Part shown: positions 32,701 through 40,195 of the stretch, one piece after another
How the letters are laid out: each line of letters begins with the position of its first letter
Position numbering within the stretch: the first letter of the stretch is position 1
NCBI GenBank assembly: GCA_024400275.1
Contig: JAKSMY010000005.1
Location: forward strand, 1 to 54,422
Reading direction: 5' to 3'
DNA length: 54,422 nt
Source: Paludibacteraceae bacterium
Lineage (GTDB): Bacteria > Bacteroidota > Bacteroidia > Bacteroidales > Paludibacteraceae
The notes under the pieces: model-generated
Databases searched by the model: none
Told to the model about the DNA's origin: nothing
What the model saw: only the letters and a program-made list of their open reading frames with translations
Program-made: the position numbers and the translations under genes

Positions 32701-35700
32701 TGCTGGCGAGCAAACCGCTACCGTCACCAATGGTACTGCTACCTTCACCATCACTGCTGAAAATGGCGACCCCGCCACCTACATCGTCAACTTCACCGTC
32801 GCTCCCAAAGATGGTGTATCTATCATCAAAGGACAAGTGACAGGAGATAACAAGGTGACTATCACCGTTGGTGAAGGTACTGGCGCAGCAAGTGCAGTTA
32901 AGAGTACATCGACTTATGGAGACGAAACTGGTTATAAGTTAAATAGCCGCCCTGCTTACATTGGTATAGCTCTCGCTGAAGGTCAATTCCAAGCAGGTGA
33001 TGTAGTGAATGTATTTGTAACAACAGTCGCTAATGGTGGTAACGATACTAATCAACCAATTAGACTGTATTACGGTACAAATACAGACAACCTGATGGCA
33101 GAAGGCACATCTGCAATGGTACAGGGTGTTAACACCATCGTACTAACTGACAATCCTGAAACGGATGCTATCTATCTCTGCCGTGGTGCAGAAGGTAAGG
33201 CAAATGAAAATTGGAACCCGTATATCGCTTATATTGAGGTTCTCCGTCCTATGAACCCAATCCTGACCGCTATTTCTTTCAATGGTGTGGCTGGTACAAT
33301 TAGTGGTAATACAATCACCGCTAATCTGCCGTTTGTAACTGACTTTAGCAAAATTACCATAACTGAGACTATCGTCTCTAACGACAATAACCAAGTTACC
33401 AAGAATTATCCTGAAACTTGGGTAGTGGGCGACAACATAGTTACTCTCACTGACAAAGACGGTGATGTTACAACTTACACCGTCACCCTCTCTCGTGACG
33501 AAGTGTCCCACGATGCTACTTTGTCTTCTCTCAAATATGGCGAAACCGAAATCGCATTAGTAGACGGACAATTTGAGTATGATGTGGAATTGCCTTATGG
33601 CACTGCTGATGTTCCTGCTTTGTCTGCTGTTAAAAACGCTATTTCTGCTAAAGATCCGGTTATAGTAAATGCTGCTGCGTTTGTTAATTACAAGGCTACC
33701 TCTACTGTTACCGTTACTGCTGAAGATGGTGAAACAACTCTAATCTATACAGTCAACTTCTCTGTAGATAAGAATCCAACCATTGTCATTTTTGATGGCT
33801 CTACGATGTCTAACATGGCAACAAGCCCGGATGCAACTACAGGATTAAGTTGGGCTATTGTTGGCTCTACTATGGCAGCTGGTGACAAGAAGGCGACTTA
33901 TCAAGGTGTAAGTTATACACGTTCCTTGTCGTTAGGTAATTCTTCAACTACTAAACATTTCACTATTACCATTCCTGAGAACTATGAAGCACAGATTCAT
34001 ATCCTAATGATGACCAATAGTAGTGATGAGACTCGTCACGCATGGTTAACTAATTCTGCCGATAAGGGCAATTTCGAGGATGCTATTTTAGGACTAACTT
34101 CGTCTTCTTACACCGAGTTAGGAGAAGGCACAACCGATTGGCTGAAAGATGGTACTTATTACCTCCATGCTGATAATACCGTTAATGTCTTTGTTCTCTC
34201 TGCTAAGATGAAGAAGAATGCTCCTAAACCAGTAATTAACGGCATCTCCGATGGTACTTATTGCGAGGGTGGCGATATGCCAACACTTACCGTGAATGCT
34301 GCTGTTACCGAAGGTACGATGTACTACCAATGGTATTTTGAAAATGTTGCTATCCCTAATGCTACAGAGGCTTCTTATAATACTGACCAAACAGGTAACT
34401 ATTATGTTGTTGTTACCAATAAAGTGGATGGTTTAGACGATGCTTCCGTTCAATCTGATAATGTAGTTGTGGCTTCTGTTGCTGGTACAGCAATTACCGC
34501 TACTCATGATGGTAAAGCAAAAGCTGAAACACCGATTACTATTTCTGTTGAAGCAACTGGTAAGAACCTTACTTACGCTTGGTACGCTTGCGACAAACAA
34601 GGCAATGTCTTTGGCGATGTACTTGGCAATGAGGAAAGTCTGAACGTAACTGTTGCAGCAGACGATACCTATTACAAAGTAATTGTTAGTGGCGACTGCG
34701 GTGAACCACAAAATGCTGTTATCAAGGTAGAAACGGTTCCTGAAATAGCTCCACAAGTATCTGTAACTGCTACCACCACTTGGGACTTCTCTATAGCGCC
34801 CAAAGATGCAGCTGCAGCTGCTTCAGATGGTATCAAATCCACCGAAGCCAATCAGGTAATGGCAAATATCCCAAATGTCCGTTTGGATGACACCTTCAAT
34901 TCTCAAGCACTCGTTATGGGTAATACTGGTGAATATGTTTACCGTAGTAATAAATACGAGTGCTTCCAAGGTAAGTTGCTGAAATTCCATGTTACAGTTC
35001 CTGGATTAGTAACTATTAGTGCTCGTAAAGCTGGTAACGGTTGCGACTTAACAATAGGAGACAAGAACTTTGGTGAGATAACAACATCCATCGAATCATA
35101 TTCTGCTTTTGTAGAAGCAGGTGATGTGGTCATTTCTGTAGTAGGTAATCAACCTATCCGTATCTACACAATGACCTTCACCGCTGCTACTAAGATTCGT
35201 TCTGGTCTCACCAATGGCAAACTGGTTACTATGTGCCAAGCCCAACCTATTGCCAAGATGTGGGGCGGTGCCGCCTTTGATGTCGAGAAACCTTACTCTG
35301 TTGGTATCGTTTGCCTCGAAGCTGAAATGCCTCTCACTGCCGGTAAACCTTATATCCTGCTTGCTGAAGCTCCTGAAATCTATGTTCTCTATGGTGAAGG
35401 TGATGCAGTTGCAGAGGTTGTAGAGGCAAACGGTCTGGTTGGTAATTTGAACACGGCTGAAGACAATCTAATGTTGCCTATGTTGTCCGAAGGAAAAGAT
35501 ACTTACATATTCTCTAACAACCACCTCTACAAAGCAAGTGGCGACAACGCTAACTTCGTGGCTCCTGACCGCGCTTATCTTAACTACGGTGCTGTAGAGG
35601 AGGATAAGAGCGAACCCGCTGCTGCTCCTTCTCGTCGTCGTCTCTCTATGGGTGGCGTTGAGCGTGGTACTGCTACAGGATGGGAGAAACTTATGATGAA

Positions 35701-35791
35701 TGAGGGTATAACCAAGTTCATTCATAACAATCACTTCTTCATCCTCCGCGAACACAAATTGTTCAACGCACAAGGTGCCACGATGAGATAA
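29762..35791 (+). CDS. Giant secreted Ig-like/InlB-repeat surface protein
   Basis: The protein has 2009 residues; the ATG at 29768 is an equally good start. The signal peptide core (LRKVVSLLFIMFLSIPQMWG) begins only near residue 46. The ~45-residue stretch before it contains two repeat elements (29822-29854 and 29866-29892). Further on are Ig-like domains (QWYKNGAAISGATDETLTIA near 275; YEWFQKG near 525; YYQWYFENVAIPNA near 1520), InlB-type B repeats (FRYWAITGVEGKTTIMPNET; GEFQGWFDAETGGNL), tandem beta domains beginning SLKYG, and an FQAGD module also found in the 11316-12932 protein. The C-terminus has an Arg/Ser patch and the short tail FIHNNHFFILREHKLFNAQG. It is an exported adhesin-like protein with no known ligand. 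Confidence 0.85.
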   Translation: MLMKNNLFNRVINKGASRDFNGGRTGVDTTVKHLFPLRRGTKGVCLRKVVSLLFIMFLSIPQMWGANEVTMVSSNLMGISGLSGSSAITLKNDKEQTYLLKNTSEETIATFTGNGCKWNDTKNKPSASSDTDYPMYIRFGSSGNLFECEPAAKFVKGGKVRLFISGEQTNTAKEYASVKIGSTELGTVMAYSAKATRGWQEFDIPATIDDVTAKITITRTDNTFFLWGIEILTNSAGPITEVCPEGLTISGPESVKEGKKLEITSELEKGNGDLSYQWYKNGAAISGATDETLTIASCYLSDAGTYSCQVSKAGCTDIATSNALSVEVEESSCPKTGELFSVAFTAIKDYSLNTTKTAEEEITSSYATTNGGKAYAGTNKNNDQTVSIKNQSSSMQFCWGSSNTYLKLELDCELRVGDVISFESTTNYELSFGLNTTRVTTPATASKTYTITATDGLANQTTIYVWRAVGSSTYGHSITITRPAPPAATPSFKTHPQSAQYDDDETIAALIAEATVTDAGTISYEWFQKGESENTKVGDGASYTPSVAGTYYCVATNTLADHKPASATSDDAVITIVKPEYAVMYDPNTEAGGSGMKAGFNVKKDDGHTVQTFAEREFTAPEGYAFRYWAITGVEGKTTIMPNETFTMPNNPVTLTAMYDVQHTVKFFDGANQLGADVLVWDGETLKVEDYKSREAQTLATFDKWYNESTFDTEANFATPITADKNFYGKWDKAYANTVDFVAAAKAAAQPNITEFLSDANYALASTTGVEWDKSNEFDTGLKLKNNAGNTISFNVEEGKLVIITMGKINGVNYSINGGAETAMTGASTAKDFYFYNDGEQSFVLKETSTAYNMFKAITITNPYKVTFTNGGEIEPMFFKGTALTLPAATGEGEFQGWFDAETGGNLIGKNGNLYTPTDSIELFAQFSIESTDNSLKTLKYGDTDIQLVEDQTTYNVVLLYKTAIPASVTYEANSEVATPAGEQTATVTNGTATFTITAENGDPATYIVNFTVAPKDGVSIIKGQVTGDNKVTITVGEGTGAASAVKSTSTYGDETGYKLNSRPAYIGIALAEGQFQAGDVVNVFVTTVANGGNDTNQPIRLYYGTNTDNLMAEGTSAMVQGVNTIVLTDNPETDAIYLCRGAEGKANENWNPYIAYIEVLRPMNPILTAISFNGVAGTISGNTITANLPFVTDFSKITITETIVSNDNNQVTKNYPETWVVGDNIVTLTDKDGDVTTYTVTLSRDEVSHDATLSSLKYGETEIALVDGQFEYDVELPYGTADVPALSAVKNAISAKDPVIVNAAAFVNYKATSTVTVTAEDGETTLIYTVNFSVDKNPTIVIFDGSTMSNMATSPDATTGLSWAIVGSTMAAGDKKATYQGVSYTRSLSLGNSSTTKHFTITIPENYEAQIHILMMTNSSDETRHAWLTNSADKGNFEDAILGLTSSSYTELGEGTTDWLKDGTYYLHADNTVNVFVLSAKMKKNAPKPVINGISDGTYCEGGDMPTLTVNAAVTEGTMYYQWYFENVAIPNATEASYNTDQTGNYYVVVTNKVDGLDDASVQSDNVVVASVAGTAITATHDGKAKAETPITISVEATGKNLTYAWYACDKQGNVFGDVLGNEESLNVTVAADDTYYKVIVSGDCGEPQNAVIKVETVPEIAPQVSVTATTTWDFSIAPKDAAAAASDGIKSTEANQVMANIPNVRLDDTFNSQALVMGNTGEYVYRSNKYECFQGKLLKFHVTVPGLVTISARKAGNGCDLTIGDKNFGEITTSIESYSAFVEAGDVVISVVGNQPIRIYTMTFTAATKIRSGLTNGKLVTMCQAQPIAKMWGGAAFDVEKPYSVGIVCLEAEMPLTAGKPYILLAEAPEIYVLYGEGDAVAEVVEANGLVGNLNTAEDNLMLPMLSEGKDTYIFSNNHLYKASGDNANFVAPDRAYLNYGAVEEDKSEPAAAPSRRRLSMGGVERGTATGWEKLMMNEGITKFIHNNHFFILREHKLFNAQGATMR
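29822..29854. repeat. Three 11-bp units in the signal-peptide region
   Basis: AACGGGGGTAG, AACGGGAGTAG and ATACTACCGTT: 33 bp, 11 codons, encoding NGGRTGVDTTV. The first 23 nt are identical to the reverse complement of 9223-9245. Confidence 0.9.
29866..29892. repeat. CCCCCT/AGGGGG element in the signal-peptide region
   Basis: CCCCCTCCGAAGGGGG forms a hairpin, followed by ACTAAGGGGGT. A related copy (CCCCCTTACCGAGGGGG, CTGGGGGGT) lies at the 3' end of clpB, 36579-36604. Confidence 0.8.
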
Positions 35792-35800
35792 ATACCAAAA

Positions 35801-35856
35801 AAATCGGGTGCAAACTTGCAAATATCAAAAACTTTTTGTACCTTTGCACCCGATTT
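35801..35856. promoter_or_regulatory. 14-bp inverted repeat around the ParE-type operon promoter
   Basis: AAATCGGGTGCAAA (35801-35814) and TTTGCACCCGATTT (35843-35856) are perfect inverted arms. The 28-bp spacer holds the -33, and the right arm covers the -7. It fits an operator for autoregulation by the antitoxin/toxin complex. It could also be read as a terminator for the giant gene, but the spacer is long. Confidence 0.65.
35816..35846 (+). promoter_or_regulatory. Promoter for the ParE-type toxin-antitoxin operon
   Basis: TTG (35816-35818), a 20-bp spacer, then TACCTTTG (35839-35846). Near-identical to the promoter at 29010-29041. Confidence 0.8.
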
Positions 35857-35872
35857 GAGATAAATCATTGTT

Positions 35873-36013
35873 ATGATGAAAACCAATACATTGTCAATAG
35901 AGGAAATCAATGCGCGAGCTGCATTGTCTGAAATACAAGTTGCAGAGGGCAATGTGCATTCGCACTATGATGTGATGTCTGCTTTACGTGGTCGTTCTAT
36001 TCTTACTGCTTAG
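35873..36013 (+). CDS. Small antitoxin-like protein
   Basis: The protein has 46 residues (MMKTNTLSIEEINARAALSE at the N-terminus), with SHYDVMSALRGR near the end. It looks like a short antitoxin tail that wraps its toxin and has no clear DNA-binding domain. It ends 2 bp before the toxin ATG. The alternative ATG at 35876 removes one Met. The role is inferred from position. Confidence 0.75.
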   Translation: MMKTNTLSIEEINARAALSEIQVAEGNVHSHYDVMSALRGRSILTA

Positions 36014-36015
36014 TG

Positions 36016-36330
36016 ATGACTACTCAATGGACGGATTTCGCATGGCAAATGCTTTCGCAAACTGCCGATTATATCCTTTCAGAATATGGAACTACGGCTT
36101 ATGCCACTTTCCTAAATGATGTGGATAATGGCGTGAGAACATTGATGCAATTCCCTCAATCAGGACACGTCGAACCTTTGCTAAAGGATAGAATAGTACT
36201 CTATAGAAGTATAGTGATTAATAATCATAATAAGTTGGTGTATTTTATTGATGAAGAAAAATCTATTATCCAAATTACCGATTTTTGGGATACTCGTAGA
36301 GAACCGTCTTTGTTGATAAAATCTATTTAA
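36016..36330 (+). CDS. ParE/RelE-type toxin
   Basis: The protein has 104 residues; a GTG at 36013 would add one residue. The fold pattern is that of the RelE/ParE superfamily: two helices (WTDFAWQMLSQTADYILSEY), then strands (IVLYRSIVINNHNKLVYFID), ending with IIQITDFWDTRREP. The terminal DFWDTRR motif is typical of ParE-like toxins in Bacteroidota. Whether it targets gyrase or ribosome-bound mRNA cannot be told. Confidence 0.85.
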   Translation: MTTQWTDFAWQMLSQTADYILSEYGTTAYATFLNDVDNGVRTLMQFPQSGHVEPLLKDRIVLYRSIVINNHNKLVYFIDEEKSIIQITDFWDTRREPSLLIKSI

Positions 36331-36348
36331 AGCATAAATTATTAAGTT

Positions 36349-36498
36349 ATGAAAAAACAATATCTGGCTCCTTGGAGCGAAAAAGTTAATTTAGACCCGC
36401 TAATGCAGACCTATGTCACAGCGGAAATTAGTTTTGGTGGTGAGGCTGACCACGGTGCCGGTGGTGATGCCCCTGGTCGTGAACTCAATTTCTTTTAA
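36349..36498 (+). CDS. 49-residue peptide with Gly/Asp-rich C-terminus
   Basis: MKKQYLAPWSEKVNLDPLMQ begins the peptide. A Gly/Asp/Ala-rich part (GGEADHGAGGDAPGRELNFF) ends it. Similar short Bacteroidales peptides (MKK-x-Y-x-x-P start, glycine-rich end with a final acidic or aromatic segment) are common and uncharacterised. It lies 18 bp after the toxin gene and is followed by an intrinsic terminator, so it is probably the last gene of that transcript. No modification enzyme is adjacent. Confidence 0.7.
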   Translation: MKKQYLAPWSEKVNLDPLMQTYVTAEISFGGEADHGAGGDAPGRELNFF

Positions 36499-36546
36499 GA
36501 GTGTTTGTTGTATAACACCGATTTGAAATTTTTATTACCAACAAGA

Positions 36547-36567
36547 GGCTCGCATCGCGAGCCTTTT
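36547..36567 (+). terminator. Terminator after the 49-residue peptide gene
   Basis: GGCTCGC-ATC-GCGAGCC followed by TTTT: a perfect 7-bp stem with a 3-nt loop. It could also stop clpB transcription on the minus strand. Confidence 0.85.
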
Positions 36568-36578
36568 GTATTCTCTCT

Positions 36579-36604
36579 CCCCCTTACCGAGGGGGCTGGG
36601 GGGT
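36579..36604. repeat. CCCCCTT/GAGGGGG element forming the clpB 3' end
   Basis: CCCCCTTACCGAGGGGG, then CTGGGGGGT. The clpB stop (36584-36586) and its last residues (TPQPPR) are encoded by this element. It is related to 29866-29892. Confidence 0.8.
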
Positions 36605-38650
36605 GTTAAACTCCAACCTCCCCTCCCTTACTTCCACCACCACAGGCTTCGACGTATCAACCTGTCCTGCAAGGATACTCTTGCTCAGTTCATTCAGCAC
36701 CAATCGCTGCAAGGCACGCTTAACAGGACGGGCTCCAAACTGCGGGTCATAACCCTCATGGGCAATATAACGTATAGCATCGTCCGTAACACGCAACTCA
36801 ATTCCTTGCTCCGCTAACATACGGTGAATACGCCCAACCTGCAACTTGACAACATCGAATATATTATCTTCACTCAAATCCTCAAAGTGAATAATATCGT
36901 CTATACGATTGATAAACTCAGGACGCACACCGGCTCGTAATTGTTCCTCACTCAAATTGCTGGTCAGTATAATCAGCGTGTTCTTGAAGTTCACTACGCG
37001 CCCTTTGTTGTCCGTCAATCGCCCGTCGTCCAATAATTGCAGTAGCACATTAAACACATCGGGGTGTGCTTTCTCTAATTCATCAAACAGCACTACCGAA
37101 TAGGGCTTTCTTCGTATCGCCTCTGTTAACTGACCGCCTTCGTCGTAACCTACATAGCCCGGAGGTGCGCCTATCAGTCTCGTGGCGGAGAATTTTTCCT
37201 GATACTCGCTCATGTCAATCCGCGTAATCATGTTCTCGTCGTCAAACAGATAATCTGCCAAAGCTTTTGCCAGTTCGGTTTTACCTACGCCGGTTGTGCC
37301 CAAGAAGATAAAACTACCTATCGGACGTTTGGGGTCTTGCAAACCCGCACGGCTGCGACGGATAGCATCACTCACTGCGGCAATCGCCTCGTCCTGACCG
37401 ATAACACGTTTATGCAGTTCCTCCTCTAAATGGAGCAGTTTGTCTTTCTCGCTTTGCAACATCTTATTCACGGGAATACCTGTCCAACGAGCCACTATCT
37501 CGGCTATGTCGTCGGCATCTACCTCCTCTTTGATTAGGGTCTGACCGCCCACGTTTTGCAACGCCTCTTGTGCCGCTTTGATATTCGCCTCCGCCTCTTG
37601 CAACTTGCTATATCGTATCTCCGCCACCTTGCCGTAGTTGCCCTCGCGTTCCGCTACTTCGGCTTCACGCTTGAGTTGCTCTATGTTGGCTTTCTCGTTC
37701 TGAATAGTTGCCACATAACCTTTCTCTTTCTCCCACTGGGCTTGCAGCGTGCCTAATTGGGCTGTGATAGAGGCTATCTGCTCTGCAATAGCAGTCATTT
37801 TTTGCTCGTTCTTTTCGCGCTTAACAGCCTCACGCTCTATCTCCAATTGCTTGAGCTGACGCTCTAAATTATCTAACTCTTCGGGCTTGGAATCCACTTC
37901 CAATCGCAATTTGGCTGCCGCCTCATCTACAAGGTCTATCGCCTTGTCAGGCAAGAAACGGTCGGTTATGTACCGTGACGATAAGGTTACCGCCGCTATG
38001 ATAGCATCGTCTTTGATACGTACACGGTGGTGCGTCTCGTATTTCTCTTTCAGCCCACGCAGAATAGAAATCGTAGCTGCCTCGTCCGGCTCATCTACCA
38101 TCACTTTCTGAAAACGACGTTCCAAGGCCTTGTCCGTCTCAAAGTATTTCTGATACTCGTCTAAGGTGGTGGCGCCTATGGCACGCAAGTCGCCACGCGC
38201 CAGTGCCGGCTTCAGTATATTGGCAGCGTCCATCGCACCCGACGACTTGCCGGCACCCACAAGGGTGTGTATCTCGTCTATAAACAGCACAATCTCACCG
38301 GCTGCATTCACCACTTCGTTAATGACACCTTTCAGCCGTTCTTCAAACTCACCCTGGTATTTGGCTCCGGCAATCAAAGCACCCATGTCCAGACTGTAGA
38401 TAAGTTTGTTCTTCAGATTCTCCGGCACGTCACCGCTGATAATCCGTTGCGCCAAGCCTTCGGCTATGGCGGTCTTACCCACACCGGGTTCGCCGATTAG
38501 AATAGGGTTGTTCTTGGTGCGACGTGATAAGATTTGCAATACACGCCGTATCTCATCGTCTCGACCAATAACAGGGTCTAATTTGCCGTTTTTGGCTCTC
38601 TCGCATAAATTGATAGCGAATTTGTCTAAATTCTCATTCTTCTTTTCCAT
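36584..38650 (-). CDS. clpB: ClpB disaggregase lacking the N-domain
   Basis: The protein has 688 residues against about 860 usually. It begins at [20 protein letters not shown], directly before the first AAA+ domain, and the ~145-residue N-domain is absent; upstream DNA on this strand does not encode it. AAA-1 has [15 protein letters not shown] and [13 protein letters not shown]. The coiled-coil M-domain (~245-380) is present. AAA-2 has [14 protein letters not shown] and [15 protein letters not shown]. Between [12 protein letters not shown] and [12 protein letters not shown] about 25 residues found in most ClpB are missing. The last residues come from a repeat. It rescues aggregated proteins with DnaK. 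A 7-bp inverted repeat lies 58-81 bp upstream of the start. Confidence 0.93.
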   Translation of the reverse strand: MEKKNENLDKFAINLCERAKNGKLDPVIGRDDEIRRVLQILSRRTKNNPILIGEPGVGKTAIAEGLAQRIISGDVPENLKNKLIYSLDMGALIAGAKYQGEFEERLKGVINEVVNAAGEIVLFIDEIHTLVGAGKSSGAMDAANILKPALARGDLRAIGATTLDEYQKYFETDKALERRFQKVMVDEPDEAATISILRGLKEKYETHHRVRIKDDAIIAAVTLSSRYITDRFLPDKAIDLVDEAAAKLRLEVDSKPEELDNLERQLKQLEIEREAVKREKNEQKMTAIAEQIASITAQLGTLQAQWEKEKGYVATIQNEKANIEQLKREAEVAEREGNYGKVAEIRYSKLQEAEANIKAAQEALQNVGGQTLIKEEVDADDIAEIVARWTGIPVNKMLQSEKDKLLHLEEELHKRVIGQDEAIAAVSDAIRRSRAGLQDPKRPIGSFIFLGTTGVGKTELAKALADYLFDDENMITRIDMSEYQEKFSATRLIGAPPGYVGYDEGGQLTEAIRRKPYSVVLFDELEKAHPDVFNVLLQLLDDGRLTDNKGRVVNFKNTLIILTSNLSEEQLRAGVRPEFINRIDDIIHFEDLSEDNIFDVVKLQVGRIHRMLAEQGIELRVTDDAIRYIAHEGYDPQFGARPVKRALQRLVLNELSKSILAGQVDTSKPVVVEVREGRLEFNTPQPPR

Positions 38651-38707
38651 AGTGGTATTTGTTTAGTTTTTCTAGTTTTCTAGATTATCAACAAACAATA
38701 TACCAAT

Positions 38708-38731
38708 CTGCCATGTGTGACAAAATGGCAG
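38708..38731 (-). promoter_or_regulatory. Inverted repeat upstream of clpB
   Basis: CTGCCAT (38708-38714) and ATGGCAG (38725-38731) are perfect 7-bp arms with a 10-nt spacer containing TGACAAA. It lies between clpB and the divergent glycosyltransferase promoter. It is a candidate stress operator; it is not CIRCE. Confidence 0.5.
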
Positions 38732-38766
38732 TTACGTGTCATATTACGATATTTTCGCCTAAAAAC

Positions 38767-38797
38767 TTGCATATTTGCAAAAAAAAGTGTATCTTTG
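38767..38797 (+). promoter_or_regulatory. Promoter for the glycosyltransferase gene
   Basis: TTG (38767-38769), a 20-bp spacer, then TATCTTTG (38790-38797). The transcript starts at the edge of the 9-bp array. Confidence 0.75.
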
Positions 38798-38803
38798 CAC
38801 TTG

Positions 38804-38863
38804 CTAACCCCGCTAAATCCGCTAAACTTGCTAAACCCGCTAAACTTGCTAAACCCGCTAAAT
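38804..38863. repeat. Six and a half 9-bp units forming the 5' leader
   Basis: CTAACCCCG, CTAAATCCG, CTAAACTTG, CTAAACCCG, CTAAACTTG, CTAAACCCG, CTAAAT, then ATG. The array is the whole leader of the glycosyltransferase mRNA. The same unit family lies inside pheT (53139-53183) and before murA (43156-43170). Confidence 0.93.
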
Positions 38864-40195
38864 ATGACTCCTTTTATTCTCCCCGGCAGAGTATGCTCCA
38901 CAGAAGCTGTCCGCCACATCGCAACCAATAGTCACGAACCGTACACCCTTATCTATCTCAAACCCGACATAGAGTGGGTGCATTGCGCCCAACAACGCAT
39001 GCTCCAAGTCATGCAGGACAGCGGTGCTGTGATGACATATAGTGACCACTTTAATAAAATCGTGCAGGAGGGCCAGACCGTCACTACGCAGGCACCTGTG
39101 ATTGATTATCAGGTGGGCGCGTTGCGCGACGATTTTGATTTCGGCTCCGTGCTACTTATTCGTACAGATGCTTTGCGAGAAGCTGTGCAGCAGATGGACG
39201 TGGACTATGAGTTTGCCGGCTTCTACGACCTGCGGCTGCGACTGAGCCAATTGGGCGAACTGGTACATATCAATGAGTGGCTATATTACGAAGTGGAACA
39301 GGATACACGTAAGTCGGGCGAGAAATTATTTGACTACGTGGACCCGCGTAATCGTGCCGTGCAAATCGAAATGGAACAGTGCGTGACGGCATATCTGAAA
39401 CGTATCGGAGGCTATCTGAAACCAGTCTTCAAAGACGTGGATATACGCGAAGGCGAATTTGAATACGAGGCTTCGGTGGTTATTCCATGCAAGAACCGCG
39501 TTAAGACAATAGGTGATGCTATCCGTAGTGCCCTTAGCCAGAAAGTAAAGGCTCCTTATAAATATAATGTCATTGTGGTGGACGACAACTCAACGGACGG
39601 TACACAGGAGGTGATAGGGCAGTTCAAAGACGACCGTCTCATCGTGATTCACCAAGACAAGACGTGGCACGGCATAGGGGGCAATTGGAATGCTGCTTTC
39701 CACCACCCCGACTGCGGACGGTTTGCTATTCAGTTGGATTCTGATGATATGTACTACGACGAGAACACCGTGCAACAGGTGATTGACGCTTTCCACGAGC
39801 AGAACTGCGCGATGGTGATTGGTACGTATCAACTGACGGACTTTAACGGCAACCCCTTACCACCGGGCGTGATAGACCATAAAGAGTGGACTCCTGATAA
39901 CGGACGCAATAATGCCCTCCGCATCAACGGACTGGGGGCTCCCCGTGCTTTCTGGACCCCCCTGTTGCGCGAACTGAATTTTCCCACTACTAAATATGGC
40001 GAGGACTATGCCGTAGGATTGCGTATCAGCCGTGAATACCGTATCGGACGTATCTACAACGTGCTTTATAACTGCCGACGCTGGGAGGATAACTCGGATG
40101 CCAACTGCGACATAGAAACGATGAACCGCAATAACCTGTATAAAGACCGTATCCGTACATGGGAACTGCAAGCACGATTAGGGTTGGCATTGTAA
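38864..40195 (+). CDS. Family 2-type glycosyltransferase with extra N-terminal half
   Basis: The protein has 443 residues from the ATG at 38864. The open frame further upstream only translates the 9-bp repeats. The second half is a GT-A domain: EASVVIPCKNRVKTIGDAIR (~202), VVDDNSTDGTQEV, and the DxD-type LDSDD (~290). The first half (~1-185) looks like a decayed or partial GT-A fold (GAVMTYSDHF, DFDFGSVLLIRTDAL, FAGFYDLRLRL). It is cytoplasmic and likely transfers a sugar to a surface glycan; donor and acceptor are unknown. It overlaps the SpoIID/LytB gene by 37 bp. Confidence 0.88.
   Translation: MTPFILPGRVCSTEAVRHIATNSHEPYTLIYLKPDIEWVHCAQQRMLQVMQDSGAVMTYSDHFNKIVQEGQTVTTQAPVIDYQVGALRDDFDFGSVLLIRTDALREAVQQMDVDYEFAGFYDLRLRLSQLGELVHINEWLYYEVEQDTRKSGEKLFDYVDPRNRAVQIEMEQCVTAYLKRIGGYLKPVFKDVDIREGEFEYEASVVIPCKNRVKTIGDAIRSALSQKVKAPYKYNVIVVDDNSTDGTQEVIGQFKDDRLIVIHQDKTWHGIGGNWNAAFHHPDCGRFAIQLDSDDMYYDENTVQQVIDAFHEQNCAMVIGTYQLTDFNGNPLPPGVIDHKEWTPDNGRNNALRINGLGAPRAFWTPLLRELNFPTTKYGEDYAVGLRISREYRIGRIYNVLYNCRRWEDNSDANCDIETMNRNNLYKDRIRTWELQARLGLAL

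Noticed and set aside
38717..38863. Longer N-terminus for the glycosyltransferase, translating the 9-bp repeats as LNPLN units
   Set aside because: The promoter -7 box at 38790-38797 lies inside this stretch, so it cannot be translated from that transcript. The ATG at 38864 follows the array.
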